Below are positions 23,770-32,475 of a stretch of 64,000 nt of DNA, piece by piece. The number at the start of each line of letters is the position of its first letter. The stretch's first letter is position 1. Source of the DNA: Rubrobacter_D sp963840835 (GTDB taxonomy: Bacteria; Actinomycetota; Rubrobacteria; Rubrobacterales; Rubrobacteraceae); NCBI GenBank assembly GCA_963840835.1, contig CAWJAM010000010.1, forward strand, positions 40,180 through 104,179, written 5' to 3'. The translations under genes and the position numbers were made by a program. The notes under the pieces are model-generated. The model made no database searches. It was not told where the DNA came from and saw nothing but the letters and a program-made list of their open reading frames with translations.

Positions 23770-24120
23770 TTGATCGTCATTGATGCGTCGGCAGAGGTCG
23801 CCGTTCTGCTGGGCATCGGACTGGAGGTCGAACGTATCCGGGAGAGAATCGCGCGTCCAGGTGAAACCCTACATGTGCCTCACCTCTTCGAGATCGAGGT
23901 GCTGCACGCCCTCAGGGGTCTGAGCCTGCGCGGCACCATCTCTCCGGAGCGATCAAGTCTGGCCCTGAGCAGGCCTCAGCGATACGCAATTCACGCGTTA
24001 CCCGCACACGACGCGGCTTACGTCGCCCTCGCCGAAGCGCTGAATGCTCCGCTGGTCACGACGGACGCCAGGCTGGCACGAGCACCCGGCATCCGCGCCG
24101 CAGTCGAGGTCTACGGGTAG
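23770..24120 (+). CDS. VapC PIN-domain toxin, shortened in the middle
   Basis: The 116-residue product starts I-V-I-D-A-S-A-E-V-A-V-L-L (first catalytic Asp), keeps the Glu in L-F-E-I-E-V-L-H-A-L-R, and ends with H-D-A-A-Y-V-A-L-A-E-A-L and T-T-D-A-R-L-A-R-A-P-G, the later acidic positions. Relatives are about 130-140 residues. Around residue 68-75 some 20 residues normally joining the Glu helix to the D-A-A-Y segment are absent, so the nuclease may be impaired. The TTG at 23770 is taken as start; it lies seven bases after the antitoxin stop. Confidence 0.75.
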   Translation: MIVIDASAEVAVLLGIGLEVERIRERIARPGETLHVPHLFEIEVLHALRGLSLRGTISPERSSLALSRPQRYAIHALPAHDAAYVALAEALNAPLVTTDARLARAPGIRAAVEVYG

Positions 24121-24157
24121 AAGATGGAGCTCCCCGGAGGGAGCCCCGTACTCAGGT

Positions 24158-25444
24158 CTAGCCTTCAAGCAGGAGCGACTCGGGGTCTTCTATGAGCTCT
24201 TTGATGCGGACCAGGAAGCTGACGGCTTCGGCGCCGTCTATGACGCGGTGGTCGTAGGAGAGCGCAAGGTACATCATGGGGCGTACCACGACCTCGCCTT
24301 CTACGACCATGGGGCGGTCCTGGATCTTGTGCATCCCGAGTATCGCGACCTGCGGCATGGTGAGGATGGGCGTCGAGACGAGCGAGCCGAAGATGCCACC
24401 GTTGGTGATGGTGAACGTGCCGCCGCGCAGGTCGTCCAGGGTCAGCTTGCCCTCGCGCGCCTTGGTGGCGAGGTCGGCTATGCCACCTTCGATCTCGGCG
24501 AAGTTCTTGTGGTCGGCGTCGCGGAGTATCGGGACGACGAGTCCTTCGTCCGTGCTCACGGCCACGCCTATGTCGTAGTACTTCTTGAGGACGAGCTCGC
24601 TGCCCTGAAGCTCGGCGTTGACCTTGGGGAAGGCCTTGAGCGCCCCTATGGCCGCCTTGGAAAAGAAGCTCATGAAGCCAAGGCGGGCCCCGGTCCGCTC
24701 CTGGAAAGACTCCTTGCGGCGCTTCCTGAGCTCCATGACCGCGCTCATATCCACCTCGTTGAACGTGGTGAGCATGGCCGCCGTCTGCTGCGACTCGACG
24801 AGCCGCTGGGCGATGGTCTGGCGCCTGCGGGAGACGCGCACCCTCTCCTCGAGGCCCGCCCGACCGTCCTCCGAGACGGCCGGCTGCGCTTCGGCCTTGC
24901 CGTCGCGCTCGGGTTCTTCGGTCCTCTCGGGGGCGGCGGTCCTGGATTGGTCGCGGATCAAACGTTCCACGTCGTCGCGCGTGATGCGCCCACCCGAACC
25001 GGAACCGGAGACCTCGGCGAGGTCCAGCCCGTACTCCTGGGCCAGCCTCCTCACAGACGGCGAGGCGCGGCCAGCGCCGTCCTCGACCTCCCTGTGGCCG
25101 TTAGACCCCTCGTCAGCTTCCTCCGTCTCGGCTACTTCCTCGGCCTGGGGTTGCTCCTGTTCGGCCTGCGGCTGCTCTTCCTCTGGCTCTTCGGGGGCCG
25201 CACCGTTGTCTTCACCTATGGTTCCGATGACCTCGCCGACGTTCACGGTCTCGCCCTCGCCCTTGGAGATGGACTCCAGGACGCCGTCTTGCTCGGCCTC
25301 GACTTCGAAGTTGATCTTGTCGGTCTCGAGTTCGACGAGCGCCTCGCCCGACGTTACGGGTTCGCCCTCTTGTTTGAGCCAACGCCCGACCGTCGCGTCG
25401 GCGACCGACTCCCCAAGCTCGGGAACGTGTATCTCAGCAGCCAC
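24158..25444 (-). CDS. sucB: Dihydrolipoyl succinyltransferase, E2 of 2-oxoglutarate dehydrogenase
   Basis: The 428-residue protein has, in order, a lipoyl domain (residues 1-76) with the lipoylated Lys in E-T-D-K-I-N-F-E-V, an acidic linker, a peripheral subunit-binding domain (S-P-S-V-R-R-L-A-Q-E-Y-G-L-D, ~130-165), and a catalytic domain ending Y-D-H-R-V-I-D-G-A-E-A-V-S-F-L with the active-site His and Asp. It transfers the succinyl group to CoA in the TCA cycle. The GTG start at 25444 is 17 bases after the sucA stop and follows GAGGAAGAG, so the two form an operon. A lipoamide dehydrogenase gene is not in the window. Confidence 0.95.
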   Translation of the reverse strand: MAAEIHVPELGESVADATVGRWLKQEGEPVTSGEALVELETDKINFEVEAEQDGVLESISKGEGETVNVGEVIGTIGEDNGAAPEEPEEEQPQAEQEQPQAEEVAETEEADEGSNGHREVEDGAGRASPSVRRLAQEYGLDLAEVSGSGSGGRITRDDVERLIRDQSRTAAPERTEEPERDGKAEAQPAVSEDGRAGLEERVRVSRRRQTIAQRLVESQQTAAMLTTFNEVDMSAVMELRKRRKESFQERTGARLGFMSFFSKAAIGALKAFPKVNAELQGSELVLKKYYDIGVAVSTDEGLVVPILRDADHKNFAEIEGGIADLATKAREGKLTLDDLRGGTFTITNGGIFGSLVSTPILTMPQVAILGMHKIQDRPMVVEGEVVVRPMMYLALSYDHRVIDGAEAVSFLVRIKELIEDPESLLLEG

Positions 25445-25461
25445 TACTCACTCTTCCTCTC

Positions 25462-28311
25462 TTACTCGCTCGGGGCTGAGGCGCGTAGGTGCGTCTCTTC
25501 CACGGCTCGTTCTTCGTCGAGATCCTGCTCCACGTTCTCGAAGGCGTCCCGCACGATGCCTGCGTGCTCCTGCTTGTGGAACCTGGCAGAGCCCTGGGCC
25601 GGGCTCGGGCGCGGGGGCTTGCCGACGTAGAGGACGGGCAACCCGCCCGTAAGCGCGCGCAGCCGCGGCGCGACGAACGTCCAGGCACCCATGTTCTGCG
25701 GCTCCTCTTGGACCCAGAGGATCTCCCGCAGGTTCGGGTAACCTTCGAGCACTTCCTTGATCCTGTCCTCGGGGAACGGATAGAGGAGCTCTATTCTGGC
25801 GATGGCCGTGTCGACGGCCTCCTCCCGATACTCGCTCCCGGCGAGCTCCGTGAAGACCTTGCCCGAGCACAGGATGAGACGCTCGACCGAGTCGGCCCTC
25901 CCGCGCGCCTCCTCGTCGTCTAGCACGGGCTGGAAGGTGCCCTCCGAGAGATCCTCCAGCGTGGAGGCGGCCATCGGGTGCCTGAGGAGACTCTTGGGCG
26001 TCATGATAATGAGGGGACGCGTGTTGTTCTTTAGCGCAGCCTGGGCGCGGAGCAGGTGGAAGTACTGGGCCGCCGTCGTGAGGTTGGCGATGCGCACGTT
26101 CTCGTGCGCGGCGAGTTGGAGGTAGCGCTCGAGGCGCGCGCTGGAGTGTTCGGGCCCCTGGCCCTCGTAGCCGTGTGGCAGGAGCAGGACGAGGCCCGAG
26201 GTCTGTCCCCACTTCGACTGGCCGCTGACGATGAACTGGTCGATCATCGGCTGCCCCACGTTGGCGAAGTCCCCGTACTGCGCCTCCCAGAGGACGAGCG
26301 CGTCTTCCGAGTTTACGGAGTAGCCGTACTCGAACCCGAGCACGGCGATCTCGGAGAGCGGGCTGTTGTAGATCGAGAACGAAGCGCCGGCCTGCGGCAG
26401 GTTCTGCAGCGGCACGTAGCGCTCGTCGGTCTCGGCATCGTAGAGCACGGCGTGGCGCTGGGAGAAGGTCCCGCGCTCCGTGTCCTGCCCCGTGAGCCGG
26501 ATCGGGGTCCCATCCTCCAGCAGCGAGGCGAAGGCCAGGGCTTCGGCGTGCGCCCAGTCTATGTCTTCGAGGTCTCCGCGGTTCTTCTGGAAGAGGCGCT
26601 CGAGCTTGGAGCTCGGCGTGAAGCCCTCCGGGGTCTCAAGAAGCGAATCGTTCAGTTCGACGAGCTTCTCCCCGGCGACGGCAGTCCGGGGAATACCGAC
26701 CAGCGGCGTGTACAGCTCGTCCGCGGCGAAGTCATCTTCGTCCAGTTCCTTTGTGGGCTTCTTCTGGACCTCGGCCATTTCTTCCATGATCTTCTCGAAC
26801 ATCGCCTCGGCTTCGCCCTCTTCTATGATGCCGCGCCGTTCGAGTTCCCGTGCCCAGAGCTCGCGCACCGTAGGGTGGTCGCGGATGATCTCGTACATCA
26901 CGGGTTGGGTGTAGGCCGGCTCGTCGCCCTCGTTGTGCCCGAAGCGGCGGTAGCCGACGAGGTCTATCATGAAGTCCTTGTTGAACTTCTCGCGGTAGGC
27001 GTGGGCCATCCTCACCACGGACATGCAAGCCTCCGGGTCGTCGGCGTTGACGTGGACGACGGGGATCTCGAACCCCTTGGCCAGGTCGCTTGCGTAGGTC
27101 GTCGAGCGGGCGTCCTGCCTCTCGGTGGTGAACCCGAGCTGGTTGTTGGTGATGATGTGGATGGTGCCACCCGTCCTGTAGCCGGGCAGACGGCTCAGGT
27201 TCAAGGTCTCTGCTGAGACCCCCTCGCCGGGGAACGCCGCATCCCCGTGCAGCAAGATGGGCAGAGACGCCTCCACATCCTGGCGCGGCGGCCCGGCTTC
27301 GGAGCCCTCCTCCTGGGAGGCGCGGGCCATCCCCTCGACCACGGGGTTTACGTGCTCGAGGTGGCTCGGGTTCGGGGCGAGGTGGATAAAGACCTCCTCG
27401 TCGGCCTCCTCGTCTCCAAGCTGGAAGCCCCTGATGCCGAGGTGATACTTCACGTCGCCGACCCACGCGCCGCCGGGGCTGCTCGCCGCAGAGGACTGCT
27501 CGCCCTTCTCGGGTTGCTGGAACTCGCCGAAGATCTTGGAGTACGGCTTGTCCATAACGTGCGCAAGGACGTTCAGTCTTCCCCTGTGCGCCATGCCCAA
27601 AGTGGTCACCGGCGTGCCCACGTCGGCCGCCGAACGTATGACCCTGTTCAGCATCGGCACTACCATGTCGTTCCCCTCGACGGAGAACCGCTTCTGGCCG
27701 AGAAAAGTCTTGTGCAAGAACTTCTCGAAGGCGTCCACCCTGGTCAGGCGCTGGAGCAGGCGCTTCGCGTCCTCACCCTCCATCCTCTTGGCGAAGCGAC
27801 CCGACTCGACCGACTCCCGCAACCAGAACCTCTCCTCGGGGTCGTGGACGTGCCCGAAGTCGTAGCCTGTGGTGTTGCAGTAGATCTCGCGCAGATCGTC
27901 GACCGCCTCCCTGGCGGTGGACGCGCGCTCGGCTATTGGGCCGCCGATGATAAGCGCGGGCAACGTCTCCAGGTCCTCGTTGGTGATCCGGTAGAAGGTC
28001 GGGTCGAGCGTCGGGTCCCCCGGCGGCTCGCTCCCGAGCGGGTCGAGCCGCGCGGCCCGATGCCCGAAGTCCCTTATGTGCCTGACGTGCTTGGAGGCCC
28101 CGACGGCCTTCTCCACGTCCACCTCGGGGGCCACCTGTTGGCCGTTGGCCGAGGGCATCTCAACCCGCGGCGGGCTCCAGGACTCGAAGAACTCCCTCGT
28201 CCGCCCATCGACAGAGTCGGGGTCTTCCTTGTAGCGCTCATAGAGTTCCAACACGTAGCCGAGGTTCGGCCCGAAAAACTGGTTCTCCGTCTCTCTTTGC
28301 AACCGGATCAC
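25462..28311 (-). CDS. sucA: 2-oxoglutarate dehydrogenase E1
   Basis: The 949-residue protein is a full E1. It shows the N-terminal Y-E-R-Y-K-E-D-P segment, M-A-H-R-G-R-L-N-V-L near residue 240, the thiamine diphosphate motif G-D-A-A-F-P-G-E-G-V near 354 ending I-T-N-N-Q-L-G-F-T-T, and Y-R-R-F-G-H-N-E-G-D-E-P-A. It decarboxylates 2-oxoglutarate and succinylates the lipoyl group of SucB. In corynebacteria and mycobacteria the E1 is fused to an E2 catalytic domain (OdhA/Kgd); here E1 is free-standing and E2 separate. The start is a GTG at 28311. It is transcribed away from the TPR gene, with about 260 bp of non-coding DNA between them. Confidence 0.95.
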   Translation of the reverse strand: MIRLQRETENQFFGPNLGYVLELYERYKEDPDSVDGRTREFFESWSPPRVEMPSANGQQVAPEVDVEKAVGASKHVRHIRDFGHRAARLDPLGSEPPGDPTLDPTFYRITNEDLETLPALIIGGPIAERASTAREAVDDLREIYCNTTGYDFGHVHDPEERFWLRESVESGRFAKRMEGEDAKRLLQRLTRVDAFEKFLHKTFLGQKRFSVEGNDMVVPMLNRVIRSAADVGTPVTTLGMAHRGRLNVLAHVMDKPYSKIFGEFQQPEKGEQSSAASSPGGAWVGDVKYHLGIRGFQLGDEEADEEVFIHLAPNPSHLEHVNPVVEGMARASQEEGSEAGPPRQDVEASLPILLHGDAAFPGEGVSAETLNLSRLPGYRTGGTIHIITNNQLGFTTERQDARSTTYASDLAKGFEIPVVHVNADDPEACMSVVRMAHAYREKFNKDFMIDLVGYRRFGHNEGDEPAYTQPVMYEIIRDHPTVRELWARELERRGIIEEGEAEAMFEKIMEEMAEVQKKPTKELDEDDFAADELYTPLVGIPRTAVAGEKLVELNDSLLETPEGFTPSSKLERLFQKNRGDLEDIDWAHAEALAFASLLEDGTPIRLTGQDTERGTFSQRHAVLYDAETDERYVPLQNLPQAGASFSIYNSPLSEIAVLGFEYGYSVNSEDALVLWEAQYGDFANVGQPMIDQFIVSGQSKWGQTSGLVLLLPHGYEGQGPEHSSARLERYLQLAAHENVRIANLTTAAQYFHLLRAQAALKNNTRPLIIMTPKSLLRHPMAASTLEDLSEGTFQPVLDDEEARGRADSVERLILCSGKVFTELAGSEYREEAVDTAIARIELLYPFPEDRIKEVLEGYPNLREILWVQEEPQNMGAWTFVAPRLRALTGGLPVLYVGKPPRPSPAQGSARFHKQEHAGIVRDAFENVEQDLDEERAVEETHLRASAPSE

Positions 28312-28571
28312 ACCCTCATATGACGATACTCGTAGTAGCCCGAGCGCCGCTCAAAGAGCCCCGACACCCGTCCGGAGCACCCTCCCATAACGCTCTTTGC
28401 ACGACGACCAAACATCTTGATCTTCTCTATGATACCCCACATCCTCCACACCGTAATCCCTCCAGAATCGACCCGAACACCCGCTCGATTCTACCCCCTC
28501 GCGCCGCCCGCGGGGTCCGCGCCGTACCGTAACCTATACTGACGTGGACGACGGCTGACGGGAGGGTCTCC

Positions 28572-28889
28572 ATGGAAGACAGGATAGACTATTTCGAGCG
28601 GATGCTGGCCGACAACCCGGATAACCCGACGGGGCTCCTGGCCCTGGCCAACGAGTACCAGAAGGCCGGGCGAGACGAGGAAGAGGCTGCGGTTCTCGAG
28701 CGCTACGTGAGCGTCCAGGCCGACGACGAGGGAAACGCCTACGCACGCCTGGGCAACGTGCTCTCCAACCTCGGACGCACAGACGAGGCGCGCGCCGCCT
28801 ACGAGAGGGGTATCACCCAGTCGGAGAAGCATGGCCACAGCGGCATGGCCGATGACCTCAGGCTCGCCCTGATCCAGTTGAACGAGTGA
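28572..28889 (+). CDS. Small tetratricopeptide-repeat protein
   Basis: The 105-residue protein is made of about two and a half TPR units, for example L-L-A-L-A-N-E-Y-Q-K-A-G-R-D-E-E-E-A-A-V-L and Y-A-R-L-G-N-V-L-S-N-L-G-R-T-D-E-A-R-A-A-Y. It lacks any enzymatic domain or signal peptide, so it is probably a cytosolic protein-protein interaction module. GGGAGGG precedes the ATG at 28572 at a proper distance. It is monocistronic and followed by a strong terminator. Partners are unknown. Confidence 0.8.
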   Translation: MEDRIDYFERMLADNPDNPTGLLALANEYQKAGRDEEEAAVLERYVSVQADDEGNAYARLGNVLSNLGRTDEARAAYERGITQSEKHGHSGMADDLRLALIQLNE

Positions 28890-28891
28890 AA

Positions 28892-29028
28892 GCGAATAGC
28901 AGAGGTCAAGACCTCTGCTATTCGCGCACTTCAGCCGTTCAGCTAGTCAGCACTTCAGCAAGAAAAAGCTGAAATGCTGAAGTGCTGACCGGCTGAATTG
29001 CTTGCAATGGGGTCCAACCCCATTGCAA
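28892..29028. terminator. Composite repeat: three inverted repeats after the TPR gene
   Basis: Three hairpins in a row: arms 28892-28906/28911-28925 (same family as 6032-6065), TCAGCACTTCAGCA-type arms around 28946-28988, and TTGCAATGGGGT arms 29002-29013/29017-29028. It is a terminator for the TPR gene and the fullest example of this repeat family. Confidence 0.65.
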
Positions 29029-29153
29029 ACCGCTCTGAGTTTTTCGAGACGATGCGACCAGGCGGCGAGCCCGCAAGAATGTTCTGCGTCGTAACAGAAT
29101 CGGTACACGGGCGTTACCACACTTTAACGAATCTTTTCGGATAATGCGGGCAA

Positions 29154-29212
29154 GCCCCCCGGCGAAGTAGAGGATCCCCCTCCGCTTGCACAACACGCCG
29201 GGGGGCAATTTT
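29154..29212 (+). ncRNA. Structured element upstream of the PLP sulfur gene (attenuator/riboswitch candidate)
   Basis: An 11-bp perfect stem (GCCCCCCGGCG at 29154-29164 with 29196-29206) encloses a 31-nt loop that itself has pairing potential, and it is followed by AATTTT. This has the form of an intrinsic terminator or the expression platform of a leader RNA, 140 nt before the next start codon on the same strand. I do not recognise a SAM or other known aptamer in the 100 nt upstream. The rest of the 29030-29350 gap holds nothing else I can identify. Confidence 0.4.
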
Positions 29213-29351
29213 CTGCTAATCCGGACGGTCGTTTTTTTGGGAACCGCAGCTGGGCGCTGATCTGACCCTATCCCATCATGGCCGATCTCGCCCATTCCGG
29301 GAGAGGCTCCTCCTGCCAACAGCGTGCCCGAGTAGGTTAGTATAGGCTACC

Positions 29352-30575
29352 GTGGACAGGCAGAGACACTTCGAGACGCGCGCCGTGCACTCCGGGGAGC
29401 ACAGGGTCGGGGCGAAGGAAGGTAGGGACGGGACCTTTTACCCGATCTCGACGCCGATCTACGCTTCGACCACCTTCTCCCACCCGAACGTAGAGACCAC
29501 GGACCGCGTCCTCGGCGGCGAGGAGCAGGGCTACAGCTACGCCCGCTACGACAACCCGACCGTCCGCGCCTTCGAGGAGGCGCTCGTCTCTCTGGAGGTC
29601 CCGCGGCCGGAGACCGAGGTCAGGGCTTTCGCGTTCGCCTCGGGGATGGCGGCCACGCACGCCGCCTTCGCGGCGGCTGAGCTGACGGGCGGGGCCACGG
29701 TCCTCGCGGCGGAGCAACTCTACGGCTCGACGGCGACGCTCCTGGTGCAGGTCTTCGGCGCGAACGGCGTCGAGACGCGCTTCGTGGACGCCTACGACCT
29801 CGGGGCGGTGGAGAAGAAGGTCGCCCAGCTCGCGCCCCGCGCCGTCGTCGTCGAGTCCATCTCCAACCCGCTCTTGCGCGTCGCGGATATATCGGGGATC
29901 TCCGAGATAACCAGCGCCGCGGGGGCGGCCCTGATCGTCGACAACACCTTCGGTACCCCTTACCTCCAGCGTCCCCTGGAGCTCGGCGCGGACATCGTGG
30001 TCCACAGCGCGACCAAGTACCTCTCCGGACACGGCGACCTGACGGCCGGCGTGGTCGCGGCCGGTCCGCCTTACGCCGCCGCCGTGGAGCAGCTGCGCAA
30101 GCTCGTCGGGGGCGTGCTCGGCCCCTTCGAGGCCTGGCTCGCCCACCGTGGCCTCAAGACGCTCCCCCTCAGGATGGGCCGCCAGTGCGAGAACGCGCGC
30201 GAGATCGCAGGCTGCCTCGACGGCCATCCAAAAGTGGCGAAGGTCAACCATCCTTCCCTGAAAACCCACCCCGACATCGAGACTACGGGGCGCGTGCTCT
30301 CGGACACCGGGGGCCTCGTCTCCTTCGAACTCGCGGCGGAGGGACGCGAGGCGGCCTTCGCCTTCCTCAACGCGCTAGAGCTCTGCGTCAAGGCCCCTTC
30401 GTTGGGCGACATCTACACGCTCGCCATCCATCCTGCCACCTCCTCGCACCGCGAGCTCTCGCCGTCGCGCCGCGGGCGACTCGGGGTCGGGGAGAACCTC
30501 GTGCGGCTCTCCGTCGGCATCGAACACCCGCAGGACGTCGTCTCCGACCTCGAACAGGCCCTCGACCGGCTCTAG
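29352..30575 (+). CDS. PLP-dependent Cys/Met metabolism enzyme (cystathionine gamma-synthase/lyase family)
   Basis: The 407-residue protein is a full-length member of the trans-sulfuration family: Y-S-Y-A-R-Y-D-N-P-T near residue 59, F-A-S-G-M-A-A-T, V-V-E-S-I-S-N-P-L-L, V-D-N-T-F-G-T-P-Y-L and the PLP Schiff-base lysine in H-S-A-T-K-Y-L-S-G-H. Members make or break cystathionine, or make homocysteine or methanethiol (MetB, MetC, MetZ, MGL, MetY). The sequence alone does not tell them apart. The start is a GTG at 29352. The structured leader upstream suggests regulated expression. Confidence 0.88.
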   Translation: MDRQRHFETRAVHSGEHRVGAKEGRDGTFYPISTPIYASTTFSHPNVETTDRVLGGEEQGYSYARYDNPTVRAFEEALVSLEVPRPETEVRAFAFASGMAATHAAFAAAELTGGATVLAAEQLYGSTATLLVQVFGANGVETRFVDAYDLGAVEKKVAQLAPRAVVVESISNPLLRVADISGISEITSAAGAALIVDNTFGTPYLQRPLELGADIVVHSATKYLSGHGDLTAGVVAAGPPYAAAVEQLRKLVGGVLGPFEAWLAHRGLKTLPLRMGRQCENAREIAGCLDGHPKVAKVNHPSLKTHPDIETTGRVLSDTGGLVSFELAAEGREAAFAFLNALELCVKAPSLGDIYTLAIHPATSSHRELSPSRRGRLGVGENLVRLSVGIEHPQDVVSDLEQALDRL

Positions 30576-30680
30576 GAAGCATAAAGGCCAGGCTCTGGAT
30601 CTATACAAGTCCTTAGCCGAGGTCTCGGTTAGCAACGCGGAGACGATAGGCAAGCAGCCCGGCTATGCTACGATTTGAGT

Positions 30681-30908
30681 ATGGACAAGACGCTGGAAGC
30701 AACGTTCGACGGCGACGTGTTTCGCCCGGATGAGCCGGTCGGGCTGCGTCCGAACACGCGCGTGCGGCTCACCGTCGAGCCCGCGGAGGCTCCCGAACGA
30801 AAGCCGAAGTCTTTCCTGCGGGTGGCACGTTCGCTCGGGCTCGAAGGTCCGTCCGACTGGTCCTCTCGTCTGGACGAATACCTCTACGGTTCAAGGGACG
30901 CTAGTTGA
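30681..30908 (+). CDS. Antitoxin of the DUF104/AF2212 type
   Basis: The 75-residue protein begins D-K-T-L-E-A-T-F-D-G-D-V-F-R-P-D-E-P-V-G-L, the small beta-strand domain of the DUF104 antitoxins commonly paired with VapC. Its C-terminal half would bind the toxin. The ATG at 30681 is preferred to a TTG two codons earlier. The stop overlaps the toxin's TTG as TTGA, indicating coupling. Confidence 0.75.
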   Translation: MDKTLEATFDGDVFRPDEPVGLRPNTRVRLTVEPAEAPERKPKSFLRVARSLGLEGPSDWSSRLDEYLYGSRDAS

Positions 30909-31333
30909 AGGATGAGGTCTTCTTCGACGCCTCCTACGCCATAGCTCTCTCATCTCCGACCGACGAGCACCACGACCGCGCCGGAGAGCTCGCGGAGCGG
31001 ATAGAATCGGAGGAGACGCACCTCGTCACGACGCGAGTGGTCGTTTTGGAGATCGGTAACGCTCTGGCCGGACTACGCTACCGTCGAGCCGCCGTCGCGT
31101 TGCTCGACGCGCTGGAGGACGATCCCACCGTGACCATCGTCCCTCTAACGGAGCAGACCTACGAACGGTCGCTCTGCCTCTATCGCGAAAGGCCCGACAA
31201 AGAGTGGGGCTTGACCGACTGCCACTCGTTCGTTGTGATGGAAGATCTCAGGCTGACCGACGCTCTAACGGCGGACAGGCATTACTGTCAGGCTGGGTTT
31301 CGAGCGTTGTTGCGAGAAGATCTGCAACGTTAA
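30905..31333 (+). CDS. VapC PIN-domain toxin
   Basis: The 142-residue protein carries the four PIN acidic positions: F-F-D-A-S-Y near residue 8, V-L-E-I-G-N-A-L, W-G-L-T-D-C-H-S-F-V-V-M, and L-T-A-D-R-H-Y. It should be a Mg-dependent ribonuclease neutralised by the DUF104-type antitoxin that precedes and overlaps it. The length is normal, so this is the most intact of the VapC-like genes here. Confidence 0.85.
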   Translation: MKDEVFFDASYAIALSSPTDEHHDRAGELAERIESEETHLVTTRVVVLEIGNALAGLRYRRAAVALLDALEDDPTVTIVPLTEQTYERSLCLYRERPDKEWGLTDCHSFVVMEDLRLTDALTADRHYCQAGFRALLREDLQR

Positions 31334-31446
31334 ACTTCTCCCCGGTCCGTGAGCGCGGCGGTTCGGGCTAGCGTCCCTAGACGGAAAGGGAAGCCTCGAG
31401 TTGAGAGAGTAGGGTCAAGGAAGAGGACGACAAGGAGGGCCGCAAC

Positions 31447-32379
31447 ATGGCGAGAACGCACTATTTTCCGGAGGATCAGGTCCACTACGTCTGGGACAAC
31501 GAGCAGGAGCCGGTGCTCACCGTCGAGCCCGGCGACACGGTCGTCTACCATACCCGCGAGGTCTCGGACGGGCAGATAGGGCCAGACTCAGACGTCAGCG
31601 CCCTCGACGGACTCGATTGGGACCGCCTCTACCCGCTCGCCGGACCCGTCGCGATGGCGGATGCCGAACCAGGCGACATTCTGGCCGTCGAGGTCCTCGA
31701 TATTCACACCGAGGGATGGGGCTGGAGCGCCGTCTTGCCGGGCTTCGGGCTGTTGCCCGAGGATTTCCCTGATGCCTACCTCAAGACCTTCGACCTCACC
31801 AACGGCGACTACACGTTCTTCAAGGACGACATCGTCGTTCCTATAGAGCCCTTCTTCGGCACGATGGGCGTGAGCCCGTCTGGTCCCGAAAAGCCTGTCA
31901 TCATGCCGCCTGGACCATTCGGCGGCAACATGGACACCCGCCACATCACCAAGGGCTCCATCCTTTATCTGCCTGTGCAGCACGCCGGCGCGCTCTTCTC
32001 CTGCGGCGACGCCCACGCGGCGCAGGGTGACGGCGAGGTCTGCGTCACGGGCATCGAGAGCCCCATGTACGCCGCGTTGCGCTTCGACTTGATCAAGGGC
32101 CGCAGCATCCCCGCGCCCCAGTTCCGGACCCCGGGACCGCTTACCCCACTCGTCGAGGACGCGGGCTGGTACGCCACGATGGGCGTGAACGAAGACCTGA
32201 TGCAGGCAGCCAAAGACTCCTTGAGGGCGATGGTCGAGCACATGAGCACGACCTACAGTCTGGAGCCCGTCGAGGCCTACGTGCTCGCGAGCCTCGTCGT
32301 AGACCTCAAGATCTCCGAGATCGTGGACCAGCCGAACTGGATCGTCTCCTCCTACCTGCCCCTGGCCATCTTCGGGTAG
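31447..32379 (+). CDS. Acetamidase/formamidase family protein
   Basis: The 310-residue protein matches the FmdA/AmdA family: V-E-P-G-D-T-V-V-Y-H near residue 25, A-E-P-G-D-I-L-A-V-E-V-L-D-I, and the metal-site region G-G-N-M-D-T-R-H-I-T-K-G-S followed by P-V-Q-H-A-G-A-L-F-S-C-G-D-A-H-A-A-Q-G-D. It hydrolyses short-chain amides to ammonia and the acid in the cytosol. AGGAGGG lies eight bases before the ATG. It is monocistronic as far as can be seen. Confidence 0.9.
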   Translation: MARTHYFPEDQVHYVWDNEQEPVLTVEPGDTVVYHTREVSDGQIGPDSDVSALDGLDWDRLYPLAGPVAMADAEPGDILAVEVLDIHTEGWGWSAVLPGFGLLPEDFPDAYLKTFDLTNGDYTFFKDDIVVPIEPFFGTMGVSPSGPEKPVIMPPGPFGGNMDTRHITKGSILYLPVQHAGALFSCGDAHAAQGDGEVCVTGIESPMYAALRFDLIKGRSIPAPQFRTPGPLTPLVEDAGWYATMGVNEDLMQAAKDSLRAMVEHMSTTYSLEPVEAYVLASLVVDLKISEIVDQPNWIVSSYLPLAIFG

Positions 32380-32475
32380 AGAGTCACAGCCGAGAGACGC
32401 GCCTGCCTTCCAAAGATCACGACTCGTAACGCCGGCCGTAACGTTTGGGAGACGGTCGTCCGCTATAGTGGGATC

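Noticed and set aside
24044..25630. Plus-strand open frame of 528 codons
   Set aside because: Shadow of sucB and the end of sucA; it even begins inside the VapC gene.
29030..29350. SAM-I or SAM-IV riboswitch before the PLP sulfur enzyme
   Set aside because: I could not find the conserved aptamer core sequences; only the hairpin at 29154-29212 is listed.
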